From Balneola vulgaris DSM 17893 (GTDB lineage: Bacteria > Bacteroidota > Rhodothermia > Balneolales > Balneolaceae), in contig NZ_AQXH01000001.1 of NCBI RefSeq assembly GCF_000375465.1, positions 1,465,338 through 1,529,337 of the forward strand: a stretch of DNA of 64,000 nt, read 5' to 3'. Below the pieces are notes generated by a model. It was not told the origin of the DNA and made no database searches. It saw only the letters and a list, made by a program, of their open reading frames with translations. A program made the translations under genes and the position numbers. Positions 18,035-27,160 of this stretch are shown one piece after another (positions within the stretch are counted from its first letter, which is position 1; every line of letters begins with the position of its first letter).

Positions 18035-18050
18035 AATAGCAGCTGCTATT
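18035..18050. repeat. Perfect 16-bp palindrome after the sucC terminator
   Basis: AATAGCAGCTGCTATT is self-complementary over 16 bases. It lies 68 bp before the next start codon. The 13-base part AGCAGCTGCTATT occurs again at about 35529-35541, also intergenic. It could be a binding site or a chance palindrome. Confidence 0.4.
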
Positions 18051-18117
18051 GATCTAAATTCACAATTATTACGTTATTTTAAGCGTCTATTGAACCGGGT
18101 TTACTTATTATCACGCC

Positions 18118-18489
18118 ATGAAATCTTTTAATATCGAAATATCCAACGTAGAGAAGGGTCCTAAGGAGTTAATGCTTCAGTTGCCTATACAGGCTGAAGT
18201 AGTAAAACAACTTCCAGGAAAAGACCGGCCAGATTACTTTTTAGCTAAGCTAGAAAGCCCTGTGCTTTGGGTAGATAAAGCCCGTGGTATAAATCTCGAA
18301 ATCTCCTATATGGTGATTTGCTCGAAATTTAAAGGCCAGAAAATCGATAATGGCATGAAAGATCTGAAGATTGCCATAGCTTATGTGATTGATGACAGTA
18401 TCATTAACGACAATCTATTAAGCCTTAAAAAGCTTAAGTATGTAGCCATAGGAGATGCAACAGCGCTTAAAAAGTGGGGAATTTTTTAA
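18118..18489 (+). CDS. Conserved-looking hypothetical protein, 123 aa
   Basis: I do not recognise this protein. It is 123 residues, soluble, with no signal peptide or membrane segment, beginning MKSFNIEISNVEKGPKELML. It has alternating charged and hydrophobic residues suggesting a mostly beta fold (ISYMVICSKF, LKIAIAYVID) and ends LKKWGIF. It sits alone between the sucC terminator and bshA, which converges on it with a 4-bp overlap of the stop codons. An intergenic palindrome precedes it. Coding character is supported by codon usage like its neighbours and absence of a competing frame. Confidence 0.75.
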   Translation: MKSFNIEISNVEKGPKELMLQLPIQAEVVKQLPGKDRPDYFLAKLESPVLWVDKARGINLEISYMVICSKFKGQKIDNGMKDLKIAIAYVIDDSIINDNLLSLKKLKYVAIGDATALKKWGIF

Positions 18490-19643
18490 GCTTTACTTAC
18501 CGCCGTTTTTTCTTGTAGCTGCTCGCTCACCTCTTTGTAATACTGCTCATACTCATTTACAACCACGTCTTGGTTAAACCGCTCGGCTTGTGCCCGTGCA
18601 TTTTTCGACATGGTAGCATGGAGTTTTTCATTGCTTAGAATTTCAACAGCATGCTTCGCCATACAGTCGATATCATCTAAAGCACAGAGGAAACCGGTTT
18701 CGCCTTGAATGTTCACTTCCGGTAGGCCACCAATATCTGAACTAATTACTGGCACCGAACAACTCATCGCTTCTAGTGCTGCTAGCCCAAATGTTTCTGA
18801 CCCTGATGGTATCAGAAATAAATCTGCAATCGATAGCACTTCTTCCACTTGCTCTAACTTACCTAGGAAACGAACGTGTTCACAGATTCCCAAATCGCGA
18901 CATTGTTGCTCTGCTTTCTGTCGATCTGGTCCATCACCCACAAGTAATAGCTTCGCCTTGATACCCTGTTTCAGTACGCGATTAAAGATAGAAACCACTT
19001 CAGGTACACGTTTTACTTTTCTGAAGTTGGATACGTGAACAATCACTTTTTCGTCTTCAGGGCAAATAGCTTTTTTAAAATGACTCTTGTTCGATTTTTG
19101 AAAACGGTCTAAGTCGATGAAGTTTGGAATCACTTTGATATCACTGCTAATATCAAACCGATCAAATGTCTCTTGTTTTAAATATTCTGAAACAGCCGTA
19201 ACCCCATCACTTTTATTGATGGAAAACTCTACCACGTGCTTATAACTAGGGTCGCTACCTACTAATGTGATATCTGTTCCATGTAGAGTTGTAACAACGG
19301 GCACATTAATGCCTTTGTCTGCCATTATTTGCTTGGCTAAATAGGCGCTTGTAGCATGAGGTAGTGCGTAATGAACATGCAGAAGATCTAGTTGTTCATA
19401 CTCAATTAAGTTCACCATCTGCGTTGCGAGCGCTAATGCATATGGTGGGTATTCAAACAGAGGGTATGCATTAATGGCAACCTCGTGGTAAAAGATATTA
19501 GAATCTAGAGTTTCTAAACGTGCGGGTTTAGCGTAACTAAGCACATGTATTTTATGCCCTTTTGCAGCCAGCACTTTTGCTAGTTCTGTAGCAACTACTC
19601 CACTACCACCAAAGGTAGGATAACAAACGATTCCAATATTCAT
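18486..19643 (-). CDS. bshA: N-acetyl-alpha-D-glucosaminyl L-malate synthase
   Basis: A 385-residue GT4 glycosyltransferase that joins UDP-GlcNAc to L-malate, the first step of bacillithiol synthesis. The start NIGIVCYPTFGGSGVVATELAKVLAAKGHKIHVLS is diagnostic of BshA, as are LHVHYALPHATSAYLAKQI and the donor-site segment LFLIPSGSETFGLAALEAMSCSVPVISSDIGGLPEV. Length is as expected (about 380). This implies the cell uses bacillithiol as its main low-molecular-weight thiol. bshB and bshC are not in the window. It is separated from the divergent yebC by 167 bp. Confidence 0.95.
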   Translation of the reverse strand: MNIGIVCYPTFGGSGVVATELAKVLAAKGHKIHVLSYAKPARLETLDSNIFYHEVAINAYPLFEYPPYALALATQMVNLIEYEQLDLLHVHYALPHATSAYLAKQIMADKGINVPVVTTLHGTDITLVGSDPSYKHVVEFSINKSDGVTAVSEYLKQETFDRFDISSDIKVIPNFIDLDRFQKSNKSHFKKAICPEDEKVIVHVSNFRKVKRVPEVVSIFNRVLKQGIKAKLLLVGDGPDRQKAEQQCRDLGICEHVRFLGKLEQVEEVLSIADLFLIPSGSETFGLAALEAMSCSVPVISSDIGGLPEVNIQGETGFLCALDDIDCMAKHAVEILSNEKLHATMSKNARAQAERFNQDVVVNEYEQYYKEVSEQLQEKTAVSKA

Positions 19644-19810
19644 ACCTAGAATTTTTTTATTTCTTAGCTAAAGGTAGCCATTCTTTAGATGTGATGAGAA
19701 TAGCTAACACAAGGTTTAACAGATTGGTTTCGCAAATTATTACAATCGTTATGTGTATTCTGTATATTCAAGGTTTATACTAAGCCAACATTTGAAAAAT
19801 ACGTTACCAT

Positions 19811-20566
19811 ATGGCGGGACATTCGAAATGGGCGAACATTCGCCACAAGAAAGCTAAAGAAGACGCTAAGCGTTCTAAAGTATTTACTAAAATCATCAAA
19901 GAGTTAACCATTGCAGCCCGTGAAGGCGGTGGTGATCCAACGGGTAATCCACGTCTTGCCCTTGCGATAGAAAATGCCAAATCGGCAAACCTTCCCAAAG
20001 ACAATATTGAACGCGCTATTAAGCGTGGTACTGGTGAAGGTGACGATGCTGCTACCTATGAAGAAGTAACTTTTGAGGGATATGGCCCTGGTGGAATCGC
20101 TTATTTTGTAGAAGCAACTACCGATAACAACACCCGAACTGTAGCCGAAGTGCGACACATTTTTAGTAAGCATGGTGGTAATATGGGTACCAGCGGGTCT
20201 GTATCATTTTTATTTGAACAAAAGGGCATGATTCAAGTACCTAATGCAGATAAGGACGAAGAAGAGTTTATGCTCGAAGCTATAGATGCTGGTGCAGAAG
20301 ATGTACAATCAGAAGGTGATTTCTTCGTTGTATACACCGCTCGAGAGGATTTATTTGCAGTACGAAGTGCACTTGAAGAAGCTGGACATGAAATCGAGTC
20401 GGCGGAATTAATACGTGAGGCCATGACCGAAACAAAAGTAGATGCAGATACAGCACTATCGAACTTCAAAATGATGGAAAAATTTGAAGAAAATGATGAC
20501 GTATCCAATGTATTTACTAATATGCTAATGGACGATGAAACCATGACTGTAGCTGAACAACTTTAA
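19811..20566 (+). CDS. yebC: YebC/PmpR-family protein (transcription or translation regulator)
   Basis: A 251-residue protein with the universal MAGHSKWANIRHKKAKEDAKRSKVFTKIIKEL opening and the three-domain YebC form, including NLPKDNIERAIKRGTGE and GPGGIAYFVEATTDNNTRT. Members have been described as DNA-binding regulators and more recently as helping ribosomes through proline-rich stretches. It is intact. Its stop is 2 bp before the first Bat-type gene, making it the head of the yebC-bat transcription unit. Confidence 0.95.
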   Translation: MAGHSKWANIRHKKAKEDAKRSKVFTKIIKELTIAAREGGGDPTGNPRLALAIENAKSANLPKDNIERAIKRGTGEGDDAATYEEVTFEGYGPGGIAYFVEATTDNNTRTVAEVRHIFSKHGGNMGTSGSVSFLFEQKGMIQVPNADKDEEEFMLEAIDAGAEDVQSEGDFFVVYTAREDLFAVRSALEEAGHEIESAELIREAMTETKVDADTALSNFKMMEKFEENDDVSNVFTNMLMDDETMTVAEQL

Positions 20567-20568
20567 CC

Positions 20569-21210
20569 ATGAAATTAAACCTGATTTACATACTCCTGTT
20601 CATTTTTGCATTAGGCTTTACCTCTGAAGAAGCTCGAAAAGGCAACGAAGCCTTTAACAAAGGTGAGTTCGAAACTGCAGAACAGCTATATAGATCAGCA
20701 ATTGAACTTGAGCCAGACAATGCCAAAATATATTTCAATTTAGGCAATGCTTTGGCCAAACAAGGAAAGGTTGAAGAGGCCATCGAGTCTTATTTACAAT
20801 ATCAGGAATTAGCCGATACTCCTGAAGATCAGGCTTTAGCTCAATACAATATCGGAGCTATACTTGCTGAAACCGATAAATGGAAACCAGCTGTTCATCA
20901 CTTTAAAGAGTCTTTAAAGTTGAACCCAATGGATGCTGAAGCACGTCATAATTTTGAACTTGCTTCCCTAAAAGCACAAGAGGAAGAAGAGGAACAACAA
21001 CAGGATCAACAACAGCAGCAAGACCAAGAGCAAAAAGAGCCTTCTGAGTATGCTAAAGCCATGAAAAAACGCGCAGAACAACTTGTAGCCGAACAGCGAT
21101 ACCAACAAGCATATGATCTTATGCAACAAGCTCTATCCGTTGATGAAACCGTACAGAACTTCAATGATTTTATTGAGCGCATTAATACAGTTAACCAAAT
21201 TGATAACTGA
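20569..21210 (+). CDS. TPR protein of the Bat operon, BatC-like
   Basis: A 213-residue exported protein. After a signal peptide (MKLNLIYILLFIFALGFTS) come tetratricopeptide repeats (about 22-140; RKGNEAFNKGEFETAEQLYRSAIELEPDNAKIYFNLGNAL, then AQYNIGAILAETDKWKPAVHHFKESLKLNPMDAEARHNFELA). A short Glu/Gln-rich linker (about 148-165) and another TPR-like helical pair follow. TPR followed by a Q/E-rich tail directly before BatD is typical of BatC. It begins 2 bp after yebC and is followed after 3 bp by a second, more Q-rich protein. Bat proteins are linked to aerotolerance or envelope functions. Confidence 0.82.
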   Translation: MKLNLIYILLFIFALGFTSEEARKGNEAFNKGEFETAEQLYRSAIELEPDNAKIYFNLGNALAKQGKVEEAIESYLQYQELADTPEDQALAQYNIGAILAETDKWKPAVHHFKESLKLNPMDAEARHNFELASLKAQEEEEEQQQDQQQQQDQEQKEPSEYAKAMKKRAEQLVAEQRYQQAYDLMQQALSVDETVQNFNDFIERINTVNQIDN

Positions 21211-21213
21211 TAA

Positions 21214-21732
21214 ATGAAACTACTAGGAACCATACTACTTTCACTCTTTGCTACAGTAGTTGTACAAGCACAAAATGCGGATACATACTTTCATCAGTCT
21301 GCTAATTCTTACATCAACTCACAAATACAGCAAGCTCTTGAAACTGTAGATGAGGGTTTAAGTCGTTATCCCAATGATGCGAAACTCAACGAACTCAAAC
21401 GAAAGCTAGAAGAAGAAAAAGAGAAACAGCAGCAGCAACAGCAGCAACAACAAGAGCAGCAGCAAGAAGAACAAGATCAGGACCAAGAACAGCAGGAGCA
21501 GCAAAACGAGGAACAAGACCAGCAAGAACCTCAGGAGCAAGAGCAACAAAATGAAGAGAAAAAGCAGCAAGAGCCTCAACCTCAAGATGCTGAAGAGCTC
21601 GAATCTAAAGAAATAAGCAAAGAAGACGCTGAAAAGATCTTAAAAGCTTTAGCTCAAAAAGAGAAAGAACTCCTAAAAGACTTCAAGAAAAAGAAATCTA
21701 AAGACAGTGCTAAGCATGACAAAGACTGGTAA
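21214..21732 (+). CDS. Gln/Glu-rich periplasmic protein of the Bat operon
   Basis: A 172-residue exported protein with a signal peptide (ending near VVQAQ) and one TPR-like helical pair (ADTYFHQSANSYINSQIQQALETVDEGLSRYPNDAKLNEL). A 50-60 residue low-complexity Gln/Glu/Asp tract follows (about 68-125), then a charged tail EISKEDAEKILKALAQKEKELLKDFKKKKSKD. The tail resembles the C-terminus of BatC proteins, so this and the preceding gene may be a duplicated or split BatC. The tract is encoded at about 21421-21590. It overlaps the batD start by 17 bp. Confidence 0.78.
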   Translation: MKLLGTILLSLFATVVVQAQNADTYFHQSANSYINSQIQQALETVDEGLSRYPNDAKLNELKRKLEEEKEKQQQQQQQQQEQQQEEQDQDQEQQEQQNEEQDQQEPQEQEQQNEEKKQQEPQPQDAEELESKEISKEDAEKILKALAQKEKELLKDFKKKKSKDSAKHDKDW

Positions 21733-23467
21733 ATCGCTAAGTTCTGCCCTTTTATTCCTCCTATTTTTAAGTATTACTCATCTAGCATCGGCACAAGATG
21801 TTACGGTAGAAGCTACACTCTCCGAAACCAATATATTTGAAGGGGAATCGGTTCAGTTTCAATTAAGTATATCTGGAACTGCTATCAATTCATTAGATCG
21901 GCCACAAATGCCGTCCGTGAATGGATTGCGATATCTACCAAATCGCACGTCAACAGCTAGTAACTATACCTACACAGGTGGGCAGCCACAAGTAACCCAA
22001 ACATTTGGGTACACCTTTATTGCTCAAAGCAATGGGCAGTATACTTTCCCCGCAATTAGTGTGTCGGTTAATGGGAATACCTACCAAACTAAACCCATAT
22101 CATTTAAGGTTCTCGACCCCAAAACGATAGATAATGGCCAAGCAGCTCGATCACCTGATATTTATTTAAGGCTTGAACCATCAGTCACCAATCCTGTTGT
22201 GGGGCAACAAGTTATTGCAGACATCATTCTTTATTTCAAAGATGGGGTTGATGTCTCCTCCTACAATGCTATACCAGGTTGGAAAGCAGAAGGCTTTTGG
22301 AAAGAAGAATTAGACAACCCATCACAAGCACGTTCTACTTCAACCATTATTGGTGGGGTTCGCTATAAAAGAGCAAGGTTATTGCAGTATGCCCTTTTCC
22401 CAACCAAAGCTGGTGAACTTACACTCAGTCCATTTACAATAACTGTTCGAGTTCGCCAAAATAATCGAGGTATCAGAGATCCATTTAACTTTGGTATCGG
22501 GCAAGAAACAAAAGAATTAAAAACTCTACCTGTTACCGTAAATGTAGAGCGATTACCCGAACCATCTAATGCTGAATTCATAGGCGCTGTTGGTGATTTC
22601 AATATTGAGAGAAGCATTAATCCAACCAATGCTTTTGTTGGCGAAAGTGTAGAAATTGTTACTCGAATTTCAGGTTCAGGCAATGTGCCTTTACTTAATA
22701 AACCTGAATACGAGTTTCCAGAAGCTCTAGAAGAGTATAACCCTCAAGAGACTTCGAACTTATCACGGTCAAATCGACTTATAGCCGGCTCAAAAACATT
22801 TACTGATATTGTAATTGCTAGAGGTGAAGGCGTATTCACTATTCCCGAAAAAAGAATAGCTAGTTATAACCCTGAAGCTAAGCGATTTGAGTACACCACA
22901 CTGCCAGCATTGACTTTAAACGCTGTAAATGACCCCAATGCAACGGTGGCTTCGCTTGAAGATATGCGCCTTGATGTAAGCCCTGTTATAGGCTTGGTTA
23001 GCTGGCACCCTATCAAAAACGACCCTCTTAGTTCGAATACATTAGTTTGGGGGCTCCTTTTTATCCCGCTATTAATAGTTGGAGGAGCTTATGGTGCTAA
23101 AAAATATACCGATCGCCTTCAAACTGATACGGGCTTTGCACGCTCACAAAAGGCTAAAACGCAAGCACTCTCCACTTTAGATGAAGCCGAAAAAGCGGAT
23201 GATATTAAAACAGGCTATCACTTAATTCAGAAGGCATTATCAATATTTATTGCCGATAAATTAAACCTTCCAGAAGCAGGACTTTCAAGTAAGCGCCTGA
23301 TTGATGAGGCTTTTGCAAAGAACTCTGAAGTTCCTGCCAAGTCACTTCGTCAGTTATTTGACAAGTGCGAAACCATTGCTTTTGCACCCAATGTATCTCC
23401 AGAAGGACTCAAAACAGATATTGAAAAAGCACGCAGTTTAGTAAAAGAATTAGGGAAGTTATTATGA
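21716..23467 (+). CDS. batD: BatD family protein
   Basis: A 583-residue envelope protein. The signal peptide ends near LASAQ. The extracytoplasmic region has several immunoglobulin-like or beta-sandwich modules (DVTVEATLSETNIFEGESVQFQLSISG; INPTNAFVGESVEIVTRISGSGNVP). One membrane helix (about 440-460, LVWGLLFIPLLIVGGAYGAKK) is followed by a cytoplasmic helical tail. This is the standard BatD (oxygen tolerance) architecture. The ATG at 21716 gives a good signal peptide; a GTG three codons earlier is less likely. BatA/BatB VWA proteins and MoxR, the usual partners, are not adjacent and must be elsewhere or absent. Confidence 0.88.
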   Translation: MTKTGKSLSSALLFLLFLSITHLASAQDVTVEATLSETNIFEGESVQFQLSISGTAINSLDRPQMPSVNGLRYLPNRTSTASNYTYTGGQPQVTQTFGYTFIAQSNGQYTFPAISVSVNGNTYQTKPISFKVLDPKTIDNGQAARSPDIYLRLEPSVTNPVVGQQVIADIILYFKDGVDVSSYNAIPGWKAEGFWKEELDNPSQARSTSTIIGGVRYKRARLLQYALFPTKAGELTLSPFTITVRVRQNNRGIRDPFNFGIGQETKELKTLPVTVNVERLPEPSNAEFIGAVGDFNIERSINPTNAFVGESVEIVTRISGSGNVPLLNKPEYEFPEALEEYNPQETSNLSRSNRLIAGSKTFTDIVIARGEGVFTIPEKRIASYNPEAKRFEYTTLPALTLNAVNDPNATVASLEDMRLDVSPVIGLVSWHPIKNDPLSSNTLVWGLLFIPLLIVGGAYGAKKYTDRLQTDTGFARSQKAKTQALSTLDEAEKADDIKTGYHLIQKALSIFIADKLNLPEAGLSSKRLIDEAFAKNSEVPAKSLRQLFDKCETIAFAPNVSPEGLKTDIEKARSLVKELGKLL

Positions 23468-24225
23468 GATTAGCACTCTTAATTTTGATGTGGTTGGCAC
23501 CCACTTTTCTATTTGCTCAAAATTCATCTCAATATGAGTTTGATGAAGCAAATACTAAACTAGAGAATGGTGACTATAAAAATGCCTTGCAACAGTATCG
23601 CATTATCATTGCTGATGGTGAAGAATCTGGAGCACTTTATCTCAATATGGGTATAGCTGCGGTTCAGTTAGACTCTTTAGGATTGGCTAAATACTACTTC
23701 ACTCGCGCACTAGCCTTTGATACAGCCGAGCAAGAAGCGAACACTGCTTTAGATTTTGTAAACTCTCAGTTTAGTCGGCAATCGGCAACGCTTCCTAAAT
23801 TACCTTGGGATAAACTCGTAGATATTCTGAAGGTAAGCCCCGGAACATTTGGCGTTTTCATGATTGGATACATCATTTTATGTATCGCTGTTCTGTTATT
23901 ATTAGCCAAATGGTTCAATTTTATTTCCTTTAAAAAACTTCCGACCTTAATAATGTCGATTGCGGGAGTTGGAATGGTTGTTTTAATACTCGCATTTTAT
24001 GTTGATTACGTAGATCAACGATACGACGAAGCTATATTAATTACGGAGCAGTCATCGGTTACTCAAAAACCTGATAGTACGTCAACCTTAGTAAGTATGG
24101 CTTATGAGGGATACCCACTTACCATCGATCAAAGTGTAAGCGAAGGCCATAGCGATTGGTATTATGTTCGATTAGGGAATGGCCAATATGGATGGATCAA
24201 AAAATCCGGAATTTTAAAATTATAA
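23464..24225 (+). CDS. batE: BatE-like TPR and SH3 membrane protein
   Basis: A 253-residue protein with a signal peptide (to about residue 18, LFAQ) and a TPR region (QYEFDEANTKLENGDYKNALQQYRIIIADG, then LYLNMGIAAVQLDSLGLAKYYFTRAL). Two membrane helices (about 130-150 and 158-180) precede a C-terminal SH3-type domain ending DWYYVRLGNGQYGWIKKSGI. This layout is that of BatE. It overlaps batD by 4 bp (ATGA) and ends the yebC-bat unit. The SH3 domain probably faces the periplasm. Confidence 0.85.
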   Translation: MRLALLILMWLAPTFLFAQNSSQYEFDEANTKLENGDYKNALQQYRIIIADGEESGALYLNMGIAAVQLDSLGLAKYYFTRALAFDTAEQEANTALDFVNSQFSRQSATLPKLPWDKLVDILKVSPGTFGVFMIGYIILCIAVLLLLAKWFNFISFKKLPTLIMSIAGVGMVVLILAFYVDYVDQRYDEAILITEQSSVTQKPDSTSTLVSMAYEGYPLTIDQSVSEGHSDWYYVRLGNGQYGWIKKSGILKL

Positions 24226-24237
24226 AAGACCTCTTTT

Positions 24238-25605
24238 ATGAGCGCATCACAAGAATATATTGACAACAATAAAGATCAATTTATAGAAGAACTATTTGAT
24301 TTGTTACGCATCCCTTCTGTAAGTACAGATTCCTCTAAAAAGGATGCTATACATGAAGCTGCTAATTTTTTATTAAAGCAGTTTCAGTCGATGAATCTGG
24401 ACACCGTAAAGTTATATGAGACTCCAGGAAACCCTATTGTTTATGCCGAGCATACCCCACACAAGGATAAACCAACGGTATTAGTGTATGGACATTACGA
24501 TGTTCAACCATCAGATCCTGATGAACTTTGGACTTCCCCACCCTTTGAGCCCGTAATTAAAGATGGAAACGTATATGCTCGTGGAGCTAGCGATGATAAG
24601 GGGCAGTCTTATACGCATGTTAAAGCCCTAGAGTCTTTTAAGAAAACAGGACAGGAAATCCCTGTTAACATCAAGTTTATTCTTGAAGGTGAAGAAGAGA
24701 TTGGGTCTCCAAATTTGGTTCCTTTCCTTGAAGAGCACAAAGATATGCTTAGCTGTGATATGGTGCTGGTATCCGATACCTCTATGTTTGGCAAAGACAT
24801 GCCTTCCATTACTTATGGTCTTCGTGGACTCGCATACATGGAAGTGGAAGTAGTTGGTCCTAACCGTGATTTACACTCAGGAGTATATGGCGGTGCGGTT
24901 GAAAATCCATTGAACGTACTTTGCGAGATGATCGCCAAGCTTAAAGACGAAGACGGTGTAATTCAGGTTCCTGGTTTTTATGATAAAGTAATTCCACTTA
25001 CAAAAGCCGATCGTGAGGCGTCAGCAGCTCTTCCATTTGATGAAGAAGCTTATAAAGCTTCACTCGGTATTGAGGCCGTTCATGGCGAAAAAGGATATAC
25101 CACTTTAGAACGAGCATCTGCTCGCCCTACTTTAGATGTAAATGGTATTTGGGGTGGTTATACAGGCGAAGGGGCTAAAACGGTACTGCCTTCCAAAGCG
25201 AATGCTAAAATTAGTATGAGACTAGTCCCAGGTCAGCATCCCAAAGAAATCGCTCAATTATTTAAAGAGTATTTCGAATCGTTAGCACCAGATACTGTGA
25301 AAGTTAAAGTAACAGAACACCATGGTGGACACCCATCCGTAACCGACTTGAGCTTTTACGGCTTAAAAGCGGCCGCTCAAGCCTTCGAAGAGGTTTATGA
25401 GGTAGAACCACTATTTGCACGCGAAGGTGGCTCTATTCCAATTGTAGCCGACTTCAAGCGCGTTTTAGGTGCTGAGTCGATACTAATGGGCTTTGGTTTA
25501 ACCAGCGATGCTATTCATTCTCCTAATGAAAAGTTTTCATTAAAAGATTTCCACAGAGGCATCAAGACTTCTGCTCGATTTATGGAACTCCTTGCTGAGA
25601 GCTAA
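24238..25605 (+). CDS. M20-family dipeptidase
   Basis: A 455-residue cytosolic metallopeptidase. The dizinc site is intact: VYGHYDVQP (His and Asp), ARGASDDKGQ (bridging Asp), EGEEEIGS (catalytic Glu and ligand Glu), VSDTSMF (Asp) and a C-terminal HSPNEKF (His). The insertion or lid domain contains the DLHSGVYGGAVENP motif of the carnosinase/CNDP-like subgroup. It probably hydrolyses dipeptides for nutrition. It starts 12 bp after batE and may be read through from that operon, and it ends before a bidirectional terminator. Confidence 0.92.
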   Translation: MSASQEYIDNNKDQFIEELFDLLRIPSVSTDSSKKDAIHEAANFLLKQFQSMNLDTVKLYETPGNPIVYAEHTPHKDKPTVLVYGHYDVQPSDPDELWTSPPFEPVIKDGNVYARGASDDKGQSYTHVKALESFKKTGQEIPVNIKFILEGEEEIGSPNLVPFLEEHKDMLSCDMVLVSDTSMFGKDMPSITYGLRGLAYMEVEVVGPNRDLHSGVYGGAVENPLNVLCEMIAKLKDEDGVIQVPGFYDKVIPLTKADREASAALPFDEEAYKASLGIEAVHGEKGYTTLERASARPTLDVNGIWGGYTGEGAKTVLPSKANAKISMRLVPGQHPKEIAQLFKEYFESLAPDTVKVKVTEHHGGHPSVTDLSFYGLKAAAQAFEEVYEVEPLFAREGGSIPIVADFKRVLGAESILMGFGLTSDAIHSPNEKFSLKDFHRGIKTSARFMELLAES

Positions 25606-25631
25606 TTCACTCATTCCCAATGTTATTAAAT

Positions 25632-25662
25632 AAAAAAAGCCTCTTATGAAGAGGCTTTTTTT
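25632..25662. terminator. Bidirectional terminator between the dipeptidase and the efflux operon
   Basis: AAAAAAAGCCTCTT pairs perfectly with AAGAGGCTTTTTTT around an ATG loop. The stem ends in T runs on both strands, so it can serve the plus-strand dipeptidase and the minus-strand TolC-like gene. Confidence 0.92.
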
Positions 25663-25690
25663 GTACTAACGAATTTTTGTTGGCTCCGTG

Positions 25691-27160
25691 TTATAGCTCA
25701 ACTTCATGATAAATTGGTTCGTCTTTTTCGAAATCGAATAAGGTTAACCTTCGAAGGTTATAGTACCCTGTCCAATAAGTGCGAAGTGCCTGCACATAAC
25801 TTCTTCGAGCGCTATCCTTTTCGCGTTGAGCAATAAATAAATTGGTTACATCAATCTTACCAATCAGGTACCGGTTTTTTGAAACATCATATCGGCGTTC
25901 CGCAATATCATCCGAGATTTCCGCCAACTCTAACTGATCTTTCAGCAATTCAAACTCTCGAACTGTACTTCGAACGTCGAGCTCGAATTGAAGTCTTTGG
26001 TAAGCAATGCTATTTGCTGTGGCCTGTTGTTGGTTTCTAGCAGCTTTAATTTCTGCTACTTGCTTACCCCAATTAAAGATGGGCACTTGAAAACCAACGG
26101 TAAAGAATTGTCTGTTGCCGGGATTGTCGTACAACTCATCAAAATCTTGAGCTGTATTATTTAAACCATAAGTAGCCTGAATAGTGGCTGAAAATCCACT
26201 ACTCTTTTTGGCTTGCTCGTATGCTTGATCGGCTTGCAGTTCATTCAGCTCATATTGGAGTGAACGGCTGTTATTTTCAATGGCATAAGCTAGCGCTTCA
26301 TCTACATCTACTTTAACATCTGGCACATCATTAGGGGCGATAATCTCTAAAACCACATCATTATCGATACCCAATAATGCTTTAAAGCCTTCTTCAGCTC
26401 GCTTATAGTTCAATTGCGCCGTTGTTAGAGATGCTTCAGCATTTCTATAGGCCAATTCACTTTCAAGTAATTCGTTTTCAGCTAAGTTACCTACTTCAAA
26501 TCGCCCTTTCGCAATATTAAAGATCGAGTCGTTTACTGTTACGTTAAACTCTGACACTTCCATATTGATTTTGGCTAACAACAGATCAAAGAAATTCTGA
26601 GTAACGGTGAAAGCCAAATCTTCCATGTCTTCAACGAACTGCTTCTCAGCTATACGATAACGCAGGGGTTCTAAGCGTCCTCTCCATTTTAAAGCATTAA
26701 ACTGAAAGAGTGGTTGACGCAGGGTCATTAATAACGGCGTACTTTGCCATTGATATCGCTCCTCGCCTTTAAAAATCCCCAGCCTTCCTAGCCCAGAAGA
26801 AACGGATACCGTACCCCCTGTTGGAAAAATATTCTGGTTGATAGAGAGGTCTAAACTCGCATCCGACTGGTTAAAATCTCTATATATAATTCCATTTTCT
26901 GTTGAAATGGGTTCACTCCCTAACAAGTAGTTCGGAACATCCCCATTGGCTACTAGTGAAGGAAGTTTATCTGCTTTAAACGATTTATATCTCCACTTTG
27001 AAGAAATCAAAGCGTAAGTAGCAGCTCTCGAAAGCGGGCTATTATTTTTAGCAATTTCGATACTCTGGTCGAGTGTTAACGATTGAGTCTGCTGTGCCTC
27101 TGCTGAGCTACTCCCTAATATTAGGCTCAGTATGGCGAATGATAATATGAATTTATTCAT
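25691..27160 (-). CDS. TolC-family outer-membrane efflux protein (second copy)
   Basis: A 489-residue outer-membrane factor with a signal peptide ending near AEAQ, LTLDQSIEIAKNNSPLSRAA at the start of the first OEP repeat, and a second repeat at ALAYAIENNSRSLQYELNELQADQAYEQAKKSSG. It is the last gene of the adaptor-permease-OMF operon and overlaps the permease by 8 bp. It is distinct from the TolC-like protein at 1178-2623. It should be the outer-membrane duct for the MacAB-like exporter. Confidence 0.9.
   Translation of the reverse strand: MNKFILSFAILSLILGSSSAEAQQTQSLTLDQSIEIAKNNSPLSRAATYALISSKWRYKSFKADKLPSLVANGDVPNYLLGSEPISTENGIIYRDFNQSDASLDLSINQNIFPTGGTVSVSSGLGRLGIFKGEERYQWQSTPLLMTLRQPLFQFNALKWRGRLEPLRYRIAEKQFVEDMEDLAFTVTQNFFDLLLAKINMEVSEFNVTVNDSIFNIAKGRFEVGNLAENELLESELAYRNAEASLTTAQLNYKRAEEGFKALLGIDNDVVLEIIAPNDVPDVKVDVDEALAYAIENNSRSLQYELNELQADQAYEQAKKSSGFSATIQATYGLNNTAQDFDELYDNPGNRQFFTVGFQVPIFNWGKQVAEIKAARNQQQATANSIAYQRLQFELDVRSTVREFELLKDQLELAEISDDIAERRYDVSKNRYLIGKIDVTNLFIAQREKDSARRSYVQALRTYWTGYYNLRRLTLFDFEKDEPIYHEVEL

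Noticed and set aside
21421-21590. CAG/CAA-rich run that looks like a microsatellite
   Set aside because: It codes in frame for a Gln/Glu tract with mixed CAG, CAA, GAA and GAG codons, so it is a low-complexity protein region and not a pure nucleotide repeat.
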